Source: Marsupella aquatica | Lineage: Eukaryota; Marchantiophyta | NCBI GenBank assembly: GCA_973895155.1 | Contig: OZ316893.1 | Span: 17,918,001-17,982,000, forward strand | Direction: 5' to 3' | DNA: 64,000 nucleotides | In this document: piece by piece, positions 45,378 through 57,773 of the stretch | Numbering within the stretch: the first letter of the stretch is position 1 | How the letters are laid out: every line of letters begins with the position of its first letter | Notes under the pieces: model-generated | The model's input: only the letters and a program-made list of their open reading frames with translations | Databases searched by the model: none | Told to the model about the DNA's origin: nothing | Translations under genes and position numbers: made by a program

Positions 45378-48300
45378 TTGTTTTCGATTGCAATGTCTTG
45401 GTCCATCATTCTATCCCGATTTGGGACTGGGGATATTGTGACCATCCCCGTCCCTGTGGAAGATACGTACCAGCAGGTCCGGGAGAGATACCTTTGCGAG
45501 AGATTTGATTTGAAGATGAATGATATTGAGGCCATTGTTCGAGAGCTCGAAACCAATGATGACATCAAAGATGAAGCAACATTCAATGTGGATGATGGTG
45601 AACGGTTCTGGCATCTATACGCGGGGATTTTGTATTCACTTCGAGTAAGACACCATGAAGGACCGTCCAGTGTCCCCCAAGTTGCATTTGATGTTGTCAA
45701 GATTTCTTCTAGTGAAGATGGGGATCACACTCCAAGTCCTATGTTGAAAATGAAAGTCCCGCAACATGCTGTCGTTAAAGGTGAGACTCCAGGAAGCTCC
45801 AACTAGTTGGAGGTCGTGTATCGGCGCAGTGCGATGGATACGTTACTCAAATCCACTGGTCATAGCAAGTTATCAAGGTTCATATCTGCGGGTGATTTCA
45901 GACATGAGCAAGTCTCCTGTCTTCCAACTAAGTATAATGGGAACGTCGTGTTTGAATTGCCACCAATTGACAAGATGCTCTCTAAAGGCTCTAGGCTTAG
46001 GGACATGGACCGTGCCAAAGATTGCTACATTTGGACACGCATATTTCCAACTGCCGCGAACGTTCAGCCGAAAAAACTTTGGCAATTCGGTAAGGTTACC
46101 TGTACGGGATTTATTGAATGTAGGAACAAGTCTTGCGAGTACTTCCAAAGGAAGAAGAAGGCAAATGCTAAGGCATGGCAGGGTACTCCAAAGCTTAGTG
46201 GTCAGTATGCTGTCGGATCTTTTATCGAAGAGGGCGGTGTTGTGTGTCATTATTATGATCAGATTCCTTTTTGTGTCAAGTACTGCCCTGCCCGGTTGTT
46301 CTATATGTACCCGCAAGTATTACTTGATGCGGAAACATGTAGTCATATGTCCCGCCTGGCGATTCATATAGGTGAGCATAACCATCCAGGTAGAAAAACC
46401 TTATGTAGGAGTGCGAAGAAGATGGCTGAGGATTTAATTAAAAAAATCATGAAGCCAATCCTCTGGCAAAACCAGCTGGGATCTTGAATTCTGCTATAGG
46501 GTCCATAGTGAAAGCTCTCTGCGAACATGTTGACAACATGGTCAATATCGAAGAAACTAAAATATGGAAGTCTCCGATGGTACTTTCCACTCCCCAGAAG
46601 TTTGCATCTCTTTGTCGGAGCGTTAGAATAGACCAAAAGGGTCGGGGTGAACTTGATTTTCTCTCACAAATGCAGAAGAAGATTAACCTGTCATTTCTCC
46701 AGAGGTATTTGCTCCCGGGTCAGGGATGTCAAGACGATAGGCCTCACATCTTTAAAATGACCATGAAGGGTCATGGTTCAGGTGTGGATCTTTTGAGACA
46801 GATGCAACCTGGTGGAAGACTCGAAGGAGTCTGGGTCAGTTTTGATGTCATGCAGCGTATCACAACTGATTGGTTTACTTTTAGCGCGCATGTCTACGAC
46901 CATAACTTCCGTGCACTTTGTACAATTTTCACATGCGAGTTGAATGGTGAAGACACTGAGTCTTTCCAAAAGGCTTGGAGAGTTATGATTGAGGTTTGCA
47001 AGGAGAATGGATTACAGGAGGTTGTCATCCAAGGGTTTATGGCGGACAATGCACAAGCTGGATGGAATGCTGTGCATAATGTTTTTTTTGGTGGACACCC
47101 AGACCCGGAGAGGGAGCGCTCTGATGCATTTCACTTTTATCAATCTTTCCATTGGCATTCCAAGGAAGGAGTACTCGAAGAATGTCAATTGGAACATTGG
47201 AGACTTTGGGAGAAACTAAGAAATGCTCCAACGTTTGTGGTAGCGTATCGCGTGTCCCGAGAGATTGTGGTTTGGTGGCAATCAGGAAATTGTGTCCCTG
47301 GAAAGCTCATGATGCTACAAAGCTAGATATCCTGGTGGGTTGTTCGATGGCGCCAGTGGGGCAATTTTATTCGAGTGGTATGACATCCATCTCCTCTCTT
47401 GTCTTTCATTTCCATCAACTTTATATTAGCGCCAGGCGCTAGTATGATGACCTTGTATTTGAGTCCAACATATCCATAAAGTTCCAGAATCATAATTGCA
47501 ATTGTATTTCACATATGTTATAAATACTTGTCGGTGCCAGCGCCGGGCACTGGTAATACAATGCTAGTACTGATTATTGCATTCGGACTATGGCAGAGCA
47601 AAAGCGCAGAAGAAGGTGCCTTGATTCCCAACTGTACAGGGTCAGAATCGAGGCATGCGTCTATGAAAGCCTGGGCTACAAAGAAAAAAGTTGGTCTTTT
47701 TGAAGCATGCAAAGTGGACCAAAACCGAGCCCTGTCTCAAGTTGCGGGATACAGTGCATATCAAAAAGGGTTGAACAGAGGAAAGGGACCGACTATATGG
47801 GAATCGGTGTTCCGTTCCGCCGATCAAGCAGGTTCGCCGAGGTTATTTGAAGATGCGACCAACATGCTTCTTTCCAACGCGGCGGACTTCGATTTGGAAA
47901 GAAGTACCCCCCTTAACGGAGATATCGTGACCAAGTCAATGAAGAGAAAGGGACATGCAACTGGGACTGTCTCTCCACAAGACTCCCATTGGCATGACAT
48001 TGTTCTCATAACCGTGGACACCAAATACTCGTGGTTTGAAAAGGAAAAACCTAAACAGAACTGACTTTGCCTCCATTCCCTCAAATTCTAATGATCATGT
48101 GACAAGAGTGGTGAATCTCTCTGGTATGAACACATCAGATGGTGATACTGATTCATTGGACAATACCCTTCAAACAACCCGTACAACAAGATCCACAAAA
48201 CCTCCGCTCAGTGCACCAGCCTCACTTCAGAATCCACTTCCACGCACGATTGTGCTAGAGAAGGATGTCCCTCTGGGGCAGTGGCAGCTGCGACGGACGT

Positions 48301-49130
48301 CCAAGTATGGAGCAGGTCCCCAGTGTAATGGGACACTCAATGGGAGTTCTGATTGCGATGAGTGTCGAAATCGTATCAAGAAGGTTGGCTTCCATTCGTC
48401 TGACGGTGTTGTTGGAATTGTCGTGAAGGGCCATCGTCTCTCCAGGGGCGAACCGATCTCCGAAATGATTTGGTTCTGCCCAAACCAAACCTGTTATAAG
48501 AGTCATCCGCATCGTGGTGTTCATCAGCTTCCTCCTCTTCCTGAAATTTTGCCTGTTCTGAAGGGTACGAGCCTATCTCCTTCTAAAATCACGTTCCTCG
48601 AAGAGCAAGGACTTGTCTTAGCCCGAACAACAGGATTGAGTCGATCTGCGCCATCTTCGTTTGACCTCAGGATAAATGTGAACGTGTTCCCAAAAACAAT
48701 AAGGTTTTTGGAGCCAAATGTCCGGTTGGGTAGTCGGAATGGGAGGAACTCAAGACCTCGGTCTAATCTCACTGTGGGTCACACTAAGTGAATGGAGTCT
48801 GCACGACAAGAAGAGATGACTTTGGATGGGGAATGGAATGTTCGGACTGGAAATGCTTTTGGAAAGCAGTTTTGAATTCGAACCCATGAGAACCTTCGAT
48901 CACCAAGCACGTACTTCGTGCAAATCTGTATCTTCCCTGCTTGCTCTTGTGAGGACTTCTTCCTACGACATTCGCGTGGCAAGTTGTAAATGCCTTGTAA
49001 ACATCTATACTGGGTGTACATAAATGTTTTCAAACTTGAGGTTGAGGAGTTGACTCTTTGTAGCCAACCAATTTTGACTGTGGGCGAAGTCAGGCTTGTC
49101 TTGGAGAGGCAGAACTTGAATGGCTTATAA
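45378..49130 (+). pseudogene. Transposon C transposase-like gene, copy C1
   Basis: The N-terminal part (45378-45806) has SRFGTGDIVTIPVPVEDTY. After a TAG, a zinc-binding region (46050-46400) shows FIECRNKSCEYF, PFCVKYCPARLFYMYP and HIGEHNHP, a GCM/WRKY-like arrangement. The core (46484-47380) reads GVWVSFDVMQRITTDWFTFS, HVYDHNFRALCTIFTCEL and GFMADNAQAGWNAVHNVFF, then HWRLWEKL and WISWWVVRW, where TGG has become TAG. This suggests a MULE-like DDE fold. An intron (about 47381-47606) holds two palindromes. The C-terminal part has CNGTLNGSSDCDECRNRIKK, MIWFCPNQTCYKSHPHRG and a SWIM-type finger near 48930-48990. It ends VEELTLCSQPILTVGEVRL and LERQN near 49125. Confidence 0.65.
47427..47553 (+). 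repeat. Palindrome cluster 2, in the C1 intron
   Basis: TAGCGCCAGGCGCTA at 47427-47441, and a weaker copy, CCAGCGCCGGGCACTGG, at 47537-47553. Both are in the intron of the C1 gene, as in C2 (54346-54563). Confidence 0.9.
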
Positions 49131-49865
49131 TAGGGGCCGAAACTTCCATATAGGTCGTTTAATATAACGGATAGTCACTATTTTGTCTTTACCCAACGGA
49201 TATGTTACTTGTTTTATTCAGTATTTTTTGGTTAGCGTCGGGCGCTGCTTCCAAAAATCTTATTTTTCTTGCTTTATTATGTACGCGTGTAGTGTAAGCA
49301 TTACAACATGTTTTATATAAAATGTGTAAGTTGATATCATTCTATTTTTTCTTTCAAGCCGCGTTTATTCAATTATTCTGAAATAAATCGTTATGAGGTG
49401 TTTTGTCATTTGTTTGTCACGGTACTCGGTCCATTTAAGTGAACTCATTTTGATTGAGTTCATTTGGACACTACTCTTCACTTGTTCTGTGGTGGGTCCC
49501 ACCCTAAGGTTCACTTTTTAGCTTGGACGAATAGTGATATTTGAATGAATGTTTCATTGAGTATAGTCCCCATACCGTGTTCAGTTATCTTCCAGATCAA
49601 AATGTTGTTGCAAGGGAGGATTGCTAGTACTCTTCATCCATCGGATGGCACACAATAATTGTTTGTTTTAAACCTAATTCACTAAAGAAAAATTTGATCT
49701 GTGATTAGCGTAGTTTTTCATTCGGACCAAAGGGCTATGATTGATGCAAAACTGGTAACAGGGAATCGCTTACTCGTAACAGTTAAATTTGACTATTAAC
49801 AGCAAAAACTTTCCTGGTAACAGGTTTTCTGTTTTCTGTTTTCTGTTTTCTTTCATGGCTATCAT
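49131..49865. other. Noncoding spacer between C1 and C2
   Basis: AT-rich. It contains one diverged palindrome (AGCGTCGGGCGCT, 49234-49246), CTGGTAACAGG-type segments at 49751 and 49814 and a TTTTCTG microsatellite (49824-49850). The CTGGTAACAGG text also occurs near the ends of the MITE at 61781-62093, so it may mark the border of C2. Confidence 0.5.
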
Positions 49866-50811
49866 ACCCCATTTCTACCGAGTCTTCCATTGCCATTCTG
49901 TAGTTTGCTATGAAGAACCAAAAACACACTTAAAGGTCTTCAAACACGGTATTCGTTCCCGTAAAGAACAAGATGGGGTTGATTTGATATATAAAAACAC
50001 AAATGAGAGTTTAGGGACTCTCTTTAACACATAGTAATCAGAATTAATTACTTTAATAAGGTATTTTGAAGATCGCTCCACAGCGGTGAGTAGTTTTTAA
50101 TGGTAACTCAGCATTGGGTAACCATAAATTAATGAAAAGGAAATGATTAACAAAACACAAGGAAAAATATCTCAAAGTATGCTAAGGGAGTCTGGAATTT
50201 TCCAAAGTTACTCCTTAGACATAAGTCAAAATGAAAAGACTTAAGGATTCAAATCCATATTGCTTTTCAGATCTAAAATGCTTACTAGAGTACTCCTTTA
50301 AAATGCCGTCAACATGTCTTATCCTTTCTTTCTAAGTGGTACTTAGATAAGATCTAAAAGGTAGCTACTTCAACATTTAGATGGTACTAAGCAACATGAA
50401 AGAAAATCCATCAATTTCAAATAAGACTTAAACTCAGTGAGTTAACTTCAAGAACTCAGGAGATTGTAATGAGTCACCAAATAGAATCTGTCATCAGATC
50501 TCATAAGATTTACACAATTGGAATTTTACTTCCCATGATTTATTCAAAGGATTAAACCACAAGAAGGAGGAAAGTCTTCTCCTGGTGTCAAGCTTGATCT
50601 CGAACTCTTAACATTCATGATCAACTGGCAGAACACCAAGGAAAGGCAAAAATTGCTAAACTTTACCATAATCTACACTAGTAGTGGAGGGGTCTTATAG
50701 TAAAAATCTACAGAGTGAGAGGTCACAGGGTCGAAGAGACATGCCTCTTCATACTCCTCAAAAAGTTAAAACTACAAAACTGTGAGTGCAAAGTCGGAAA
50801 AATGACTAAGT

Positions 50812-51000
50812 CTGAACTCGTAAACTAGTAACTAGTAAATGACTTATACTCGTAAACTAGTAAACTATTAAACTCGTAATCGGAAATCTGTTGGAACTCA
50901 TAATCGTAAACTAGTAACTCTTAAACTAGTAAAAGCTGTGAACTAGTAAACTCTTAAACTCGTAAAAGTCTAAGTCGTAACTCGTAATCGCGGTAAAGTA
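50812..51000 (-). repeat. TTTACGAGT/TTTACTAGT array, 3' side of B3 gene
   Basis: About 15 degenerate units of actcgtaaactagtaa type on the plus strand, about 190 bp after the stop codon. Confidence 0.82.
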
Positions 51001-51195
51001 AAGACTTGATGAATTCAACTATTTTTAACTTCCTAACTATAAGTCAGAAAACTTTGAGGTTTTGCCAGGAGGTTTTGCTAGGTACAGACTATACACTAAA
51101 GAAGTATGACAGCTTCCAAAGCTCTAGAACACTTTTATAAAAATCAGATAAGATGCACTACTCTTAAAACTAACTAAGAACACTGAAAGACTTCT

Positions 51196-53599
51196 TCAAG
51201 CTTGCTGTCGGATGTCCTCTGGTTCTAGTAACTCCACAAGGGTAACAGTTCGATTCTGTGTAACCTCTATCAGCTCAGCTTGGCGTGGGGATCCTCTAGA
51301 GTAAGGTACGCACCTCAGTTGTCTCTCAGGATACATCAAAGGCATTCTCTTCATTAAGTAGCATGAATCTATACGAAGAGCTTCTCTGTACATCCCGATC
51401 ATATCATAGTTGTTATAGGTAGCAGCATATACTTGGGGATAATGATACAGGAACTCATCACTATTCATCATCTTGGAATAGAAAGGTCGAAGTCTCCATC
51501 TGACATCTCTGAAGTACCGGTTGAAGTGTGTCAAGGTCTGAGTGGTGACATTATTCCAGATCCTCTGTTTCTCAGCCAATGAACTGGTTGAAACAAGGGT
51601 AACTTTGGGCTCTTGAGGAATGTAATCATGTTGTAGAGCAGCAGACTTCTTACTCTGCATCAGGAAAGAAACCACAAAATCCAGGGCATAGGCTGCAAAG
51701 TTTCCAAAGTATGCCAAAACCAAATCTGGATCCTCTACCTCTACATCACCTTGAAGTAGCATCATAGCAAGAGTAGGTCGGAAGTAGAGAGAGTCAGTCC
51801 AAAACTCATCAAATTGTGCCATCTCCACCCTGGAAGTCCCAAAACACCTAAGGTCGAAGATATAACTGGCCTCCGTCTTCTTGATATAATAGTATCTCCA
51901 GAACTCTCCAATCGGTGGTCTGTTGGCCTGCATAATCTTACAGGTCTCCACATACCTGCGTACTTGGAATTCAGGAGGTCTCGGGTATCTGTTCTCGATA
52001 ACAACATTCCGGGGGGTCTGAGTAGACGAGGTGATAACTGCTACTAAGTTTGGATTGGATCTTAAGGCAGTATCAACATCTTCAAATCCCTGCCTTGGTG
52101 ACGGTGTTAAGGAGTTATCATAAGATCAAATGGAATTAAAATCAGAGGGTGGATCAGAATCTTCAGGTAGATCCTCTCGAACATAAGGATGCTCATACTG
52201 TGGCTGATTGTAGAGCGGTCCTTTTGTGGGTTCATAGTTGGAATCAGGACTGTAAGGGTGGGAACTTGGACTAAGAGAAGGTGTAACAGTTGGACATTGC
52301 TGCACTAAGTTGCTGACCACAGATGTTATCTGTCGAGGTTCACACTGTAGTATTTCTAGTAGATCATCTACGATAGCTGCACAACTGATACCTTCTGTCA
52401 CTGGAACAAGGTCACTTGATTTTAGAAGAGGGACCTGTTGAGTAGCAAGGGTGAGAGTCACATATTCCATTGGTGTTGATTCTCCTGGGGGGAGATCATC
52501 CTGATAGGGCTTAACTGGTCAGGGAATGGTGACTTCAAGCTGACAGCTTCCATTCTTAAATCATTAACAGCATCATAGAGTCCATCATCACTGCAACTGA
52601 GAAGAGGTATCAACTTATCAAGGAGTTGCTGATTTGATTCTGCTTTCGAAGGACCACGCGAGCTGGTCCTTAGGATGACAGCAATTGTTGGTTCCGCAAT
52701 ATGCTCTTGTTGCTCAAAGAGGTCTTCATCCTCTTCATCTTCTTCAGTTGCAGGTTGTTCTCCCATGCTGACTTCTCGTGAGTACACTTGGTTATTCAGA
52801 GGGTATTGGACTAAATCCAAGTTGTGTTCAGGCAAAGCTTCAAGATCTCCTACAGAGACATTTTCTATATCCATATCAATATCCTCATCATTGGATTTCA
52901 GGGAAATGGCATCCACTGGTTCTTCCACATCGATTTCTTCCTCAATGCCCATCTCGATTAGAAGTAATCCCCTTTCTGTTCTCTCCTCGAAATGTAAACA
53001 GTCATAGGTATAATAGAGTTGAGAGAGATAATGTTGTAAGTAAGTAGTCCTCCCTGCTTTCAAGCTCCTTACTTGATCTTTCATAACGTTAAATAAAAGT
53101 AGGGCCCAATTTACTTTTATAACTCCACTGTGAGCAGCTACAATAGTGTTAGCCAAGGACACAGGCAGATAGTTGGCTTTTTCGGATGGAGAATGGGTAC
53201 TAGAAATTCCAAAAGAATTCTCAGATTCCATCCATTTGTGAGGTTTCTGATTCCAGAGAAGTAAGGAGATGACAAGTCCTTCTTCTTGGAATACAATGTC
53301 GATCCTTCTGATGAGCAACCGAAGGCAAAAGAAATTTGTTCTACTGTCCACAGACTTGGTCGAGCTCGGATTGTTTGATGGAATTCAGGGGAAATAGTAG
53401 TGCCTTTGACAAAATCTTGCAAGTATGTGTCTAACTCCACATTCCAAGGTATATGCAAGAGGGGTTCTAACCCCAGCTGCTGCAGCGTCATCCTTAAATT
53501 GGCGTAGCTATCGGGCGCCTGTGGGATTTGGACCAACACTGCCTTGGGAAACACCAGGGATTCAACGCGGTACTGCTCATCAGCTCCGAGGTCTGCCAT
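51196..53599 (-). pseudogene. Family B LTR-borne protein, copy B3
   Basis: The start at 53599 gives MADLGADEQYRVESLVFPKA. The N-terminal domain has LQQLGLEPLLHIPWNVELD, YLQDFVKGT and SLWTVEQISFAFG, then the VNWALLLFNVMKDQVRSLKAG block. The acidic linker has two related helical motifs: LLDKLIPLLSCSDDGLYDAV and IVDDLLEILQCEPRQITSVV. The C-terminal domain is complete (51951-51196) and ends LLEPEDIRQQA. Frameshifts near 53140, 52470 and 52130 break it. The total would be about 790 residues. The pattern IPWN, FVK, FG matches family A proteins (SLPWN, FVK, FGLPEG). Function unknown; nucleic-acid or Gag-like assembly is one possibility. Confidence 0.65.
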
Positions 53600-53794
53600 A
53601 GCTGGTTCTCCGGATGTTCTTGCTGCTCGAGTTGCTACTAAGATCATGGAATAAGATAGAGGTAGAAGAGATCTTAACAAGGCGCGTTTCTCTATTGCGC
53701 TTCAGCTGCTCTCGTCGCATACTCCCAACCCGTAGAAAGGTCCGTTGAGATAGCCGTAAGACGTCGCGATCGTAAGGCTCCTTCGCACACCGCA

Positions 53795-53945
53795 AACTCG
53801 TAACCCTTAACTCGTAAGTCGTCAACTCGTAAGCCCGTAATCCAGTAATTACACTCGTTGTCGATACTCGTCAACCCGTAAACCCGTAATCAGACTCAAC
53901 TCGTAAACCCGTAATCTAGTAAACTAGTAAACTCGTAAGAAGTTT
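53795..53945 (-). repeat. TTTACGAGT/TTTACGGGT array, 5' side of B3 gene
   Basis: Degenerate units, actcgtaaacccgtaat on the plus strand, lie in the leader between the unit end at 54083 and the ATG at 53599. Confidence 0.82.
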
Positions 53946-54345
53946 ACTTAGCGACTTGTAAATTGTCAGAGTTTAGTCGGAATGCAGTTTACTCTACGGT
54001 TAGCAGTAAACATAGTTTTAATACCTCAAAAAAAATTAAAATTCCCAGTTTCTTTATACTTTTGGAATTACTCACTACTTACACATTCAGTTGAAGGAGT
54101 GTTAGAAGAGAGTCACGCAGAGCATCGCAAGCTTTGGGATAAGATGCAAAATGCCTCCATGTTTGTAGAGGCTTATAGACTTTCAAGGGAGATTAATTTG
54201 TGGTGGCAGTCCGGTAACTGTGTCCCCGGGAAGCTCCAGATGCTTCAGAGTTGGATTTCATGGTGGGTTGTCAAATGGGGGCGATGGGGAAATTTTATTC
54301 GTTTGGTAAGTTGTTTTATTTTCCTTTCCATTTTTGAAATACTGC

Positions 54346-54563
54346 TAGCGCCGAGCGCTACTATATTATCATTACAGAATGATTGTATTGACTGCGTCAC
54401 TTTAAATATTACAATACCATAGCATCCTTTATTCCTAGCGCCTAGCGCTATTATTTATTCCATTTTTCAAATGACACAATAGGACACAATAAGCCGTCCT
54501 ATAATCTACATTGCAACTTTTTACTTCTATGTACTGGATCCACTACTCTAGCGCCTGGCGCTA
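54346..54563 (+). repeat. Palindrome cluster 3, in the C2 intron
   Basis: TAGCGCCGAGCGCTA (54346-54360), TAGCGCCTAGCGCTA (54436-54450) and TAGCGCCTGGCGCTA (54549-54563) are spaced about 90 and 113 bp. The 7-bp arms are exact; only the middle bases vary. Confidence 0.92.
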
Positions 54564-55162
54564 GTATTGTCTTGTTGCCTAATAGGCGTTTTATTCTATA
54601 TAATTGCAAAACAAGAGTGCCAAAGAAGGAGCTAAGATTCCTAATTGTACAGGATCAGAGTCCATTCATGCAGGTATGAAAGCGTGGGTAATGAAAAAAA
54701 GGTTGGGCTCTTTGAGGCATGTGAAATGGACCAAAATCAAGCTATTTCTCAGGTTGCAACTTACACTGTGTATCGGAAAGGGTTGAACAGAGGAAAAGGT
54801 CCAACAATTTGGGAATTGGTTTTCCAATCAGCGGACCAAGCAGGCTCTCCCAAGTTGTTTGAAGATGCAATGAATATGCTACTGTCCAACGCTGCCAAGT
54901 TTGACTTAGAGAGACGGGCACCTCTCAATGGAGACGTTGTCACCAAATCTTTGAAGAGGAAAGGACATGCATCTGGGAATATTTGCCACAAGACTCCCAT
55001 AGGCATGATAAAATCCTTGTCACCTCGCCAAATACCAAATTGATGAAAAGGAAGAATCTTAATCACATGATGTTTGATGCTATTCCTCGCCCCACGCCTC
55101 AGGTTGTTCCTGTTGTTAATCTGTCTGGAAGTGACATTTTGGGCAGTGGAGAAGATGTTGAT

Positions 55163-56920
55163 TGTAATGCAGTAGATTAGTTGGAAATGATGGAAAATTT
55201 ATAAATTTTGAACTTTTTCTAACTCAAAGGTGTAATATAGCTACCTTTTGTAGCAATTTAGATCAACTGAACACTTTACCTGATGTTATGCTTCATCGGA
55301 GGCTATTGCCTCTATTGGACAAGGATCGCCATATAAATCCTTGCTCTTTGCATGCTACCAAGAAAGAAGACTGGACATCATTGGAGAAGCAATGCAGACT
55401 AGAAGATTCAAGAACCGGACTCCAAAGCACTTCATCAAAAATGAGCTCTGTGTGCAATTACCACGATCAGCCGATCTCTGATATTTTAGTTAAATAGTTC
55501 TCATGGTCAGAAAAGTTTCATACTTTTTCAGGAGGTAGTCATTATGCAGTAGAATCATCCCTGAAAGTTTCAGCTCAAGCCGACTTATAGCTAGGAAGTT
55601 AAAAATGTTTGAATCTGCTAAGTTTTTGCTGCACCGCGATTACGTCTTTACGAGTTTACACTTTTACGTGTATACGCGTTTATGCCTTCAACACTTAGAA
55701 TTTTTTCCGATTTTCTGTAGTTCTTTATTTCCGGTACTTTTTGGTATTTTATTGAAGTACCTAAACACCTCAGAAAAGTCTGAGATTTTACCAGCATGAA
55801 GACTATACCTAAGAGAATACTCTGGGAAAGTTTCATCTCAAACTGATATTTGGTTTAGAAACTAAAATTAGGACAAAGCCACTATTCATTAGTTTTACCG
55901 TAATGTCACTTTTACATTAGTTCACATTTGCAATACCTTTTGGTTAGTTTTATATACTAGGAACCCTCATGTGACCCTTAGGTACTACTGTAGCACACCT
56001 TTGTTATTTTTACTTTAGTTTAAGAACCCTTGAGGCATGAAAGGGCATGTCCTTTCATTTTCTCTCTCCTTGGGTTTCTACCAGCCTATATAAAGTAGAA
56101 TTTATGTCATTTGAAATGTGAAATAATTATGTAAGCACTATGTTGCAAATTTGCAGCATGACAAGGCTTCACTTTGTAGAGAGAAACTATGTATTTGCAT
56201 GAGTGATTAATACAAATGAATTCTTCCCCCTTCCTTGTGTTTGAATGTTGGAGATCAAACCAGAGAAGTAAAACCTTGTGAAATGGTGAAATCTTTTGAA
56301 TGTATGGAGATAGATTCCTTAATTGGTGAAGGCTATACATTTCTAAGTTCTTGATGCATAAGTTTTTGGCATGACATTGCTTTTGCACGGGGTGCAAAGA
56401 ATGTTATTGACCAATTACCTATGACTTTAGTTTGACGATGATGGTGTTCATTATTCGTGACTCGGAGTACCGACTGGATGCTGAAGTGATTGGTTATTAA
56501 TCCTAACTGAGTACCTTGGAAGGAAAGGTTAAGATATGTTGACGGCATTTTAATAATCATCCTAGTAAAGTATTTCATTCCAGAAATGTTCTTGCGGATT
56601 TTTCACCTTAAATCATCACAAATTAAGTGTTGTTGAGGAGTTACCTTGGTCTATTCCAGACTCCCTCATCATACCTCAAGATTTTCTTGTGTTTTGTTAA
56701 TTTATTCCATTTTGTTAATCGTATTTATAATGTTAAGCAAACATTTAAATCTATGCCTTGCTGAGCATCCATAGTAAAGGGCTCACCTTTGTGTTTTCGA
56801 CACCTTAGTCATTCATAAGTGTTAATTGATAGAAAACCATTCCCAACATGTTCTTCCATGGGAACGAATACCGAGTTTTGGGCATTAAATGCTGATTTAT
56901 GTCCTTAATGCAATACTACA
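55163..56920 (+). mobile_element. Family B-related unit, copy B4 (no protein gene)
   Basis: A 1758-bp plus-strand unit starting TGTAATGCAGTAG and ending CAATACTACA. Flanking pentamers are ttgat (55158-55162) and tcgat (56921-56925), a four-of-five match. It shares the B 3' region: CTAGGAAGTTAAAAAT with CCGCGATTACG (55590-55645), a short TTTACG array, and GGGAACGAATACCGAG (56860-56875). The whole B gene is absent. It splits C2 between VVNLSGSDILGSGEDV and the Cys-rich domain. Confidence 0.65.
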
Positions 56921-57773
56921 TCGATTTCAATACCCCTCCTGCTCGAGACCAAACGCGTTCAACAAGGCAGCCCTAGAGTGCTCCCTTTGTGCTTCAGCAA
57001 CCGTTACAAGAGTGTCCTGTTCGCAAGACCGAGGTTGCTCCAGCTGCATGGCACTTACGTCAAACTTCAAAATTTGGCGTTGGTCCTCAGTGCAATGGAT
57101 CATTTGCCAGTAATTCTCAAAGAGACGAGTGTCGCAATCAGGTGAAAAAAGTAGGATTTCCCTCAGCAAATGGTGTTATCGACATTGTTGTCAAAGGGCA
57201 ACGCATATTCAGGGGGGAACCCATAACCAAAATGATTTGGTTTTGCCCAAACAATGCATGTTACAGAAGCCGTTTGCGTCGTGGTGTATTGAACCTGCCC
57301 CCTTTCCCTGATGTTCTTCTTGTTTTAAAAGGCACACATGTTTCAAAAGACGAGATGCATTATCTTCTTGAGAACGGAATCTCGCTAGTCTACTGAAATG
57401 AGTCTACTTCTATTCCCCCGTCGGATTTTGATCTTTGAATCAATGTCAATATCTTTCCAGAAAATGTCCATCTTCTTGAACCCAATGTTTGTCTCCGAAG
57501 CCGGAATGGGAGGAATACGGTTCCTCAGTCGACTCTTACCCAGGGTCACATGAACAAAATTGAGTCTACAAAAAAAGAGATGATGTCCATTTAGGGACAG
57601 TGGGATGTCTCTATTGGGAATGCATGGGGAAAACAGTTCAAGGTGCAAATGCACAAAAATATGCGGACGCCAAATTGTTACTTTGTTCAGATTTGCATTT
57701 TCCCAACTTGCTCTTGTGAGGATTTCTGCCGGCGTCATTCTCGAAAACATCCATATATGCCTTGCAAACATTT

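Larger units (their letters stand above)
49899..54083 (-). mobile_element. Family B LTR-like unit, copy B3
   Basis: A 4185-bp unit with a perfect 5-bp duplication, CATTC (49894-49898 and 54084-54088), inserted within a codon run of C2 that is intact in C1 (SFHWHSKEGV). On the plus strand it starts TGTAGTTTG and ends ACTACTTACA. It holds one gene (51196-53599) flanked by TTTACGAGT arrays, a short leader and a 1.3-kb 3' region. No internal retrotransposon part is present. Confidence 0.85.
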
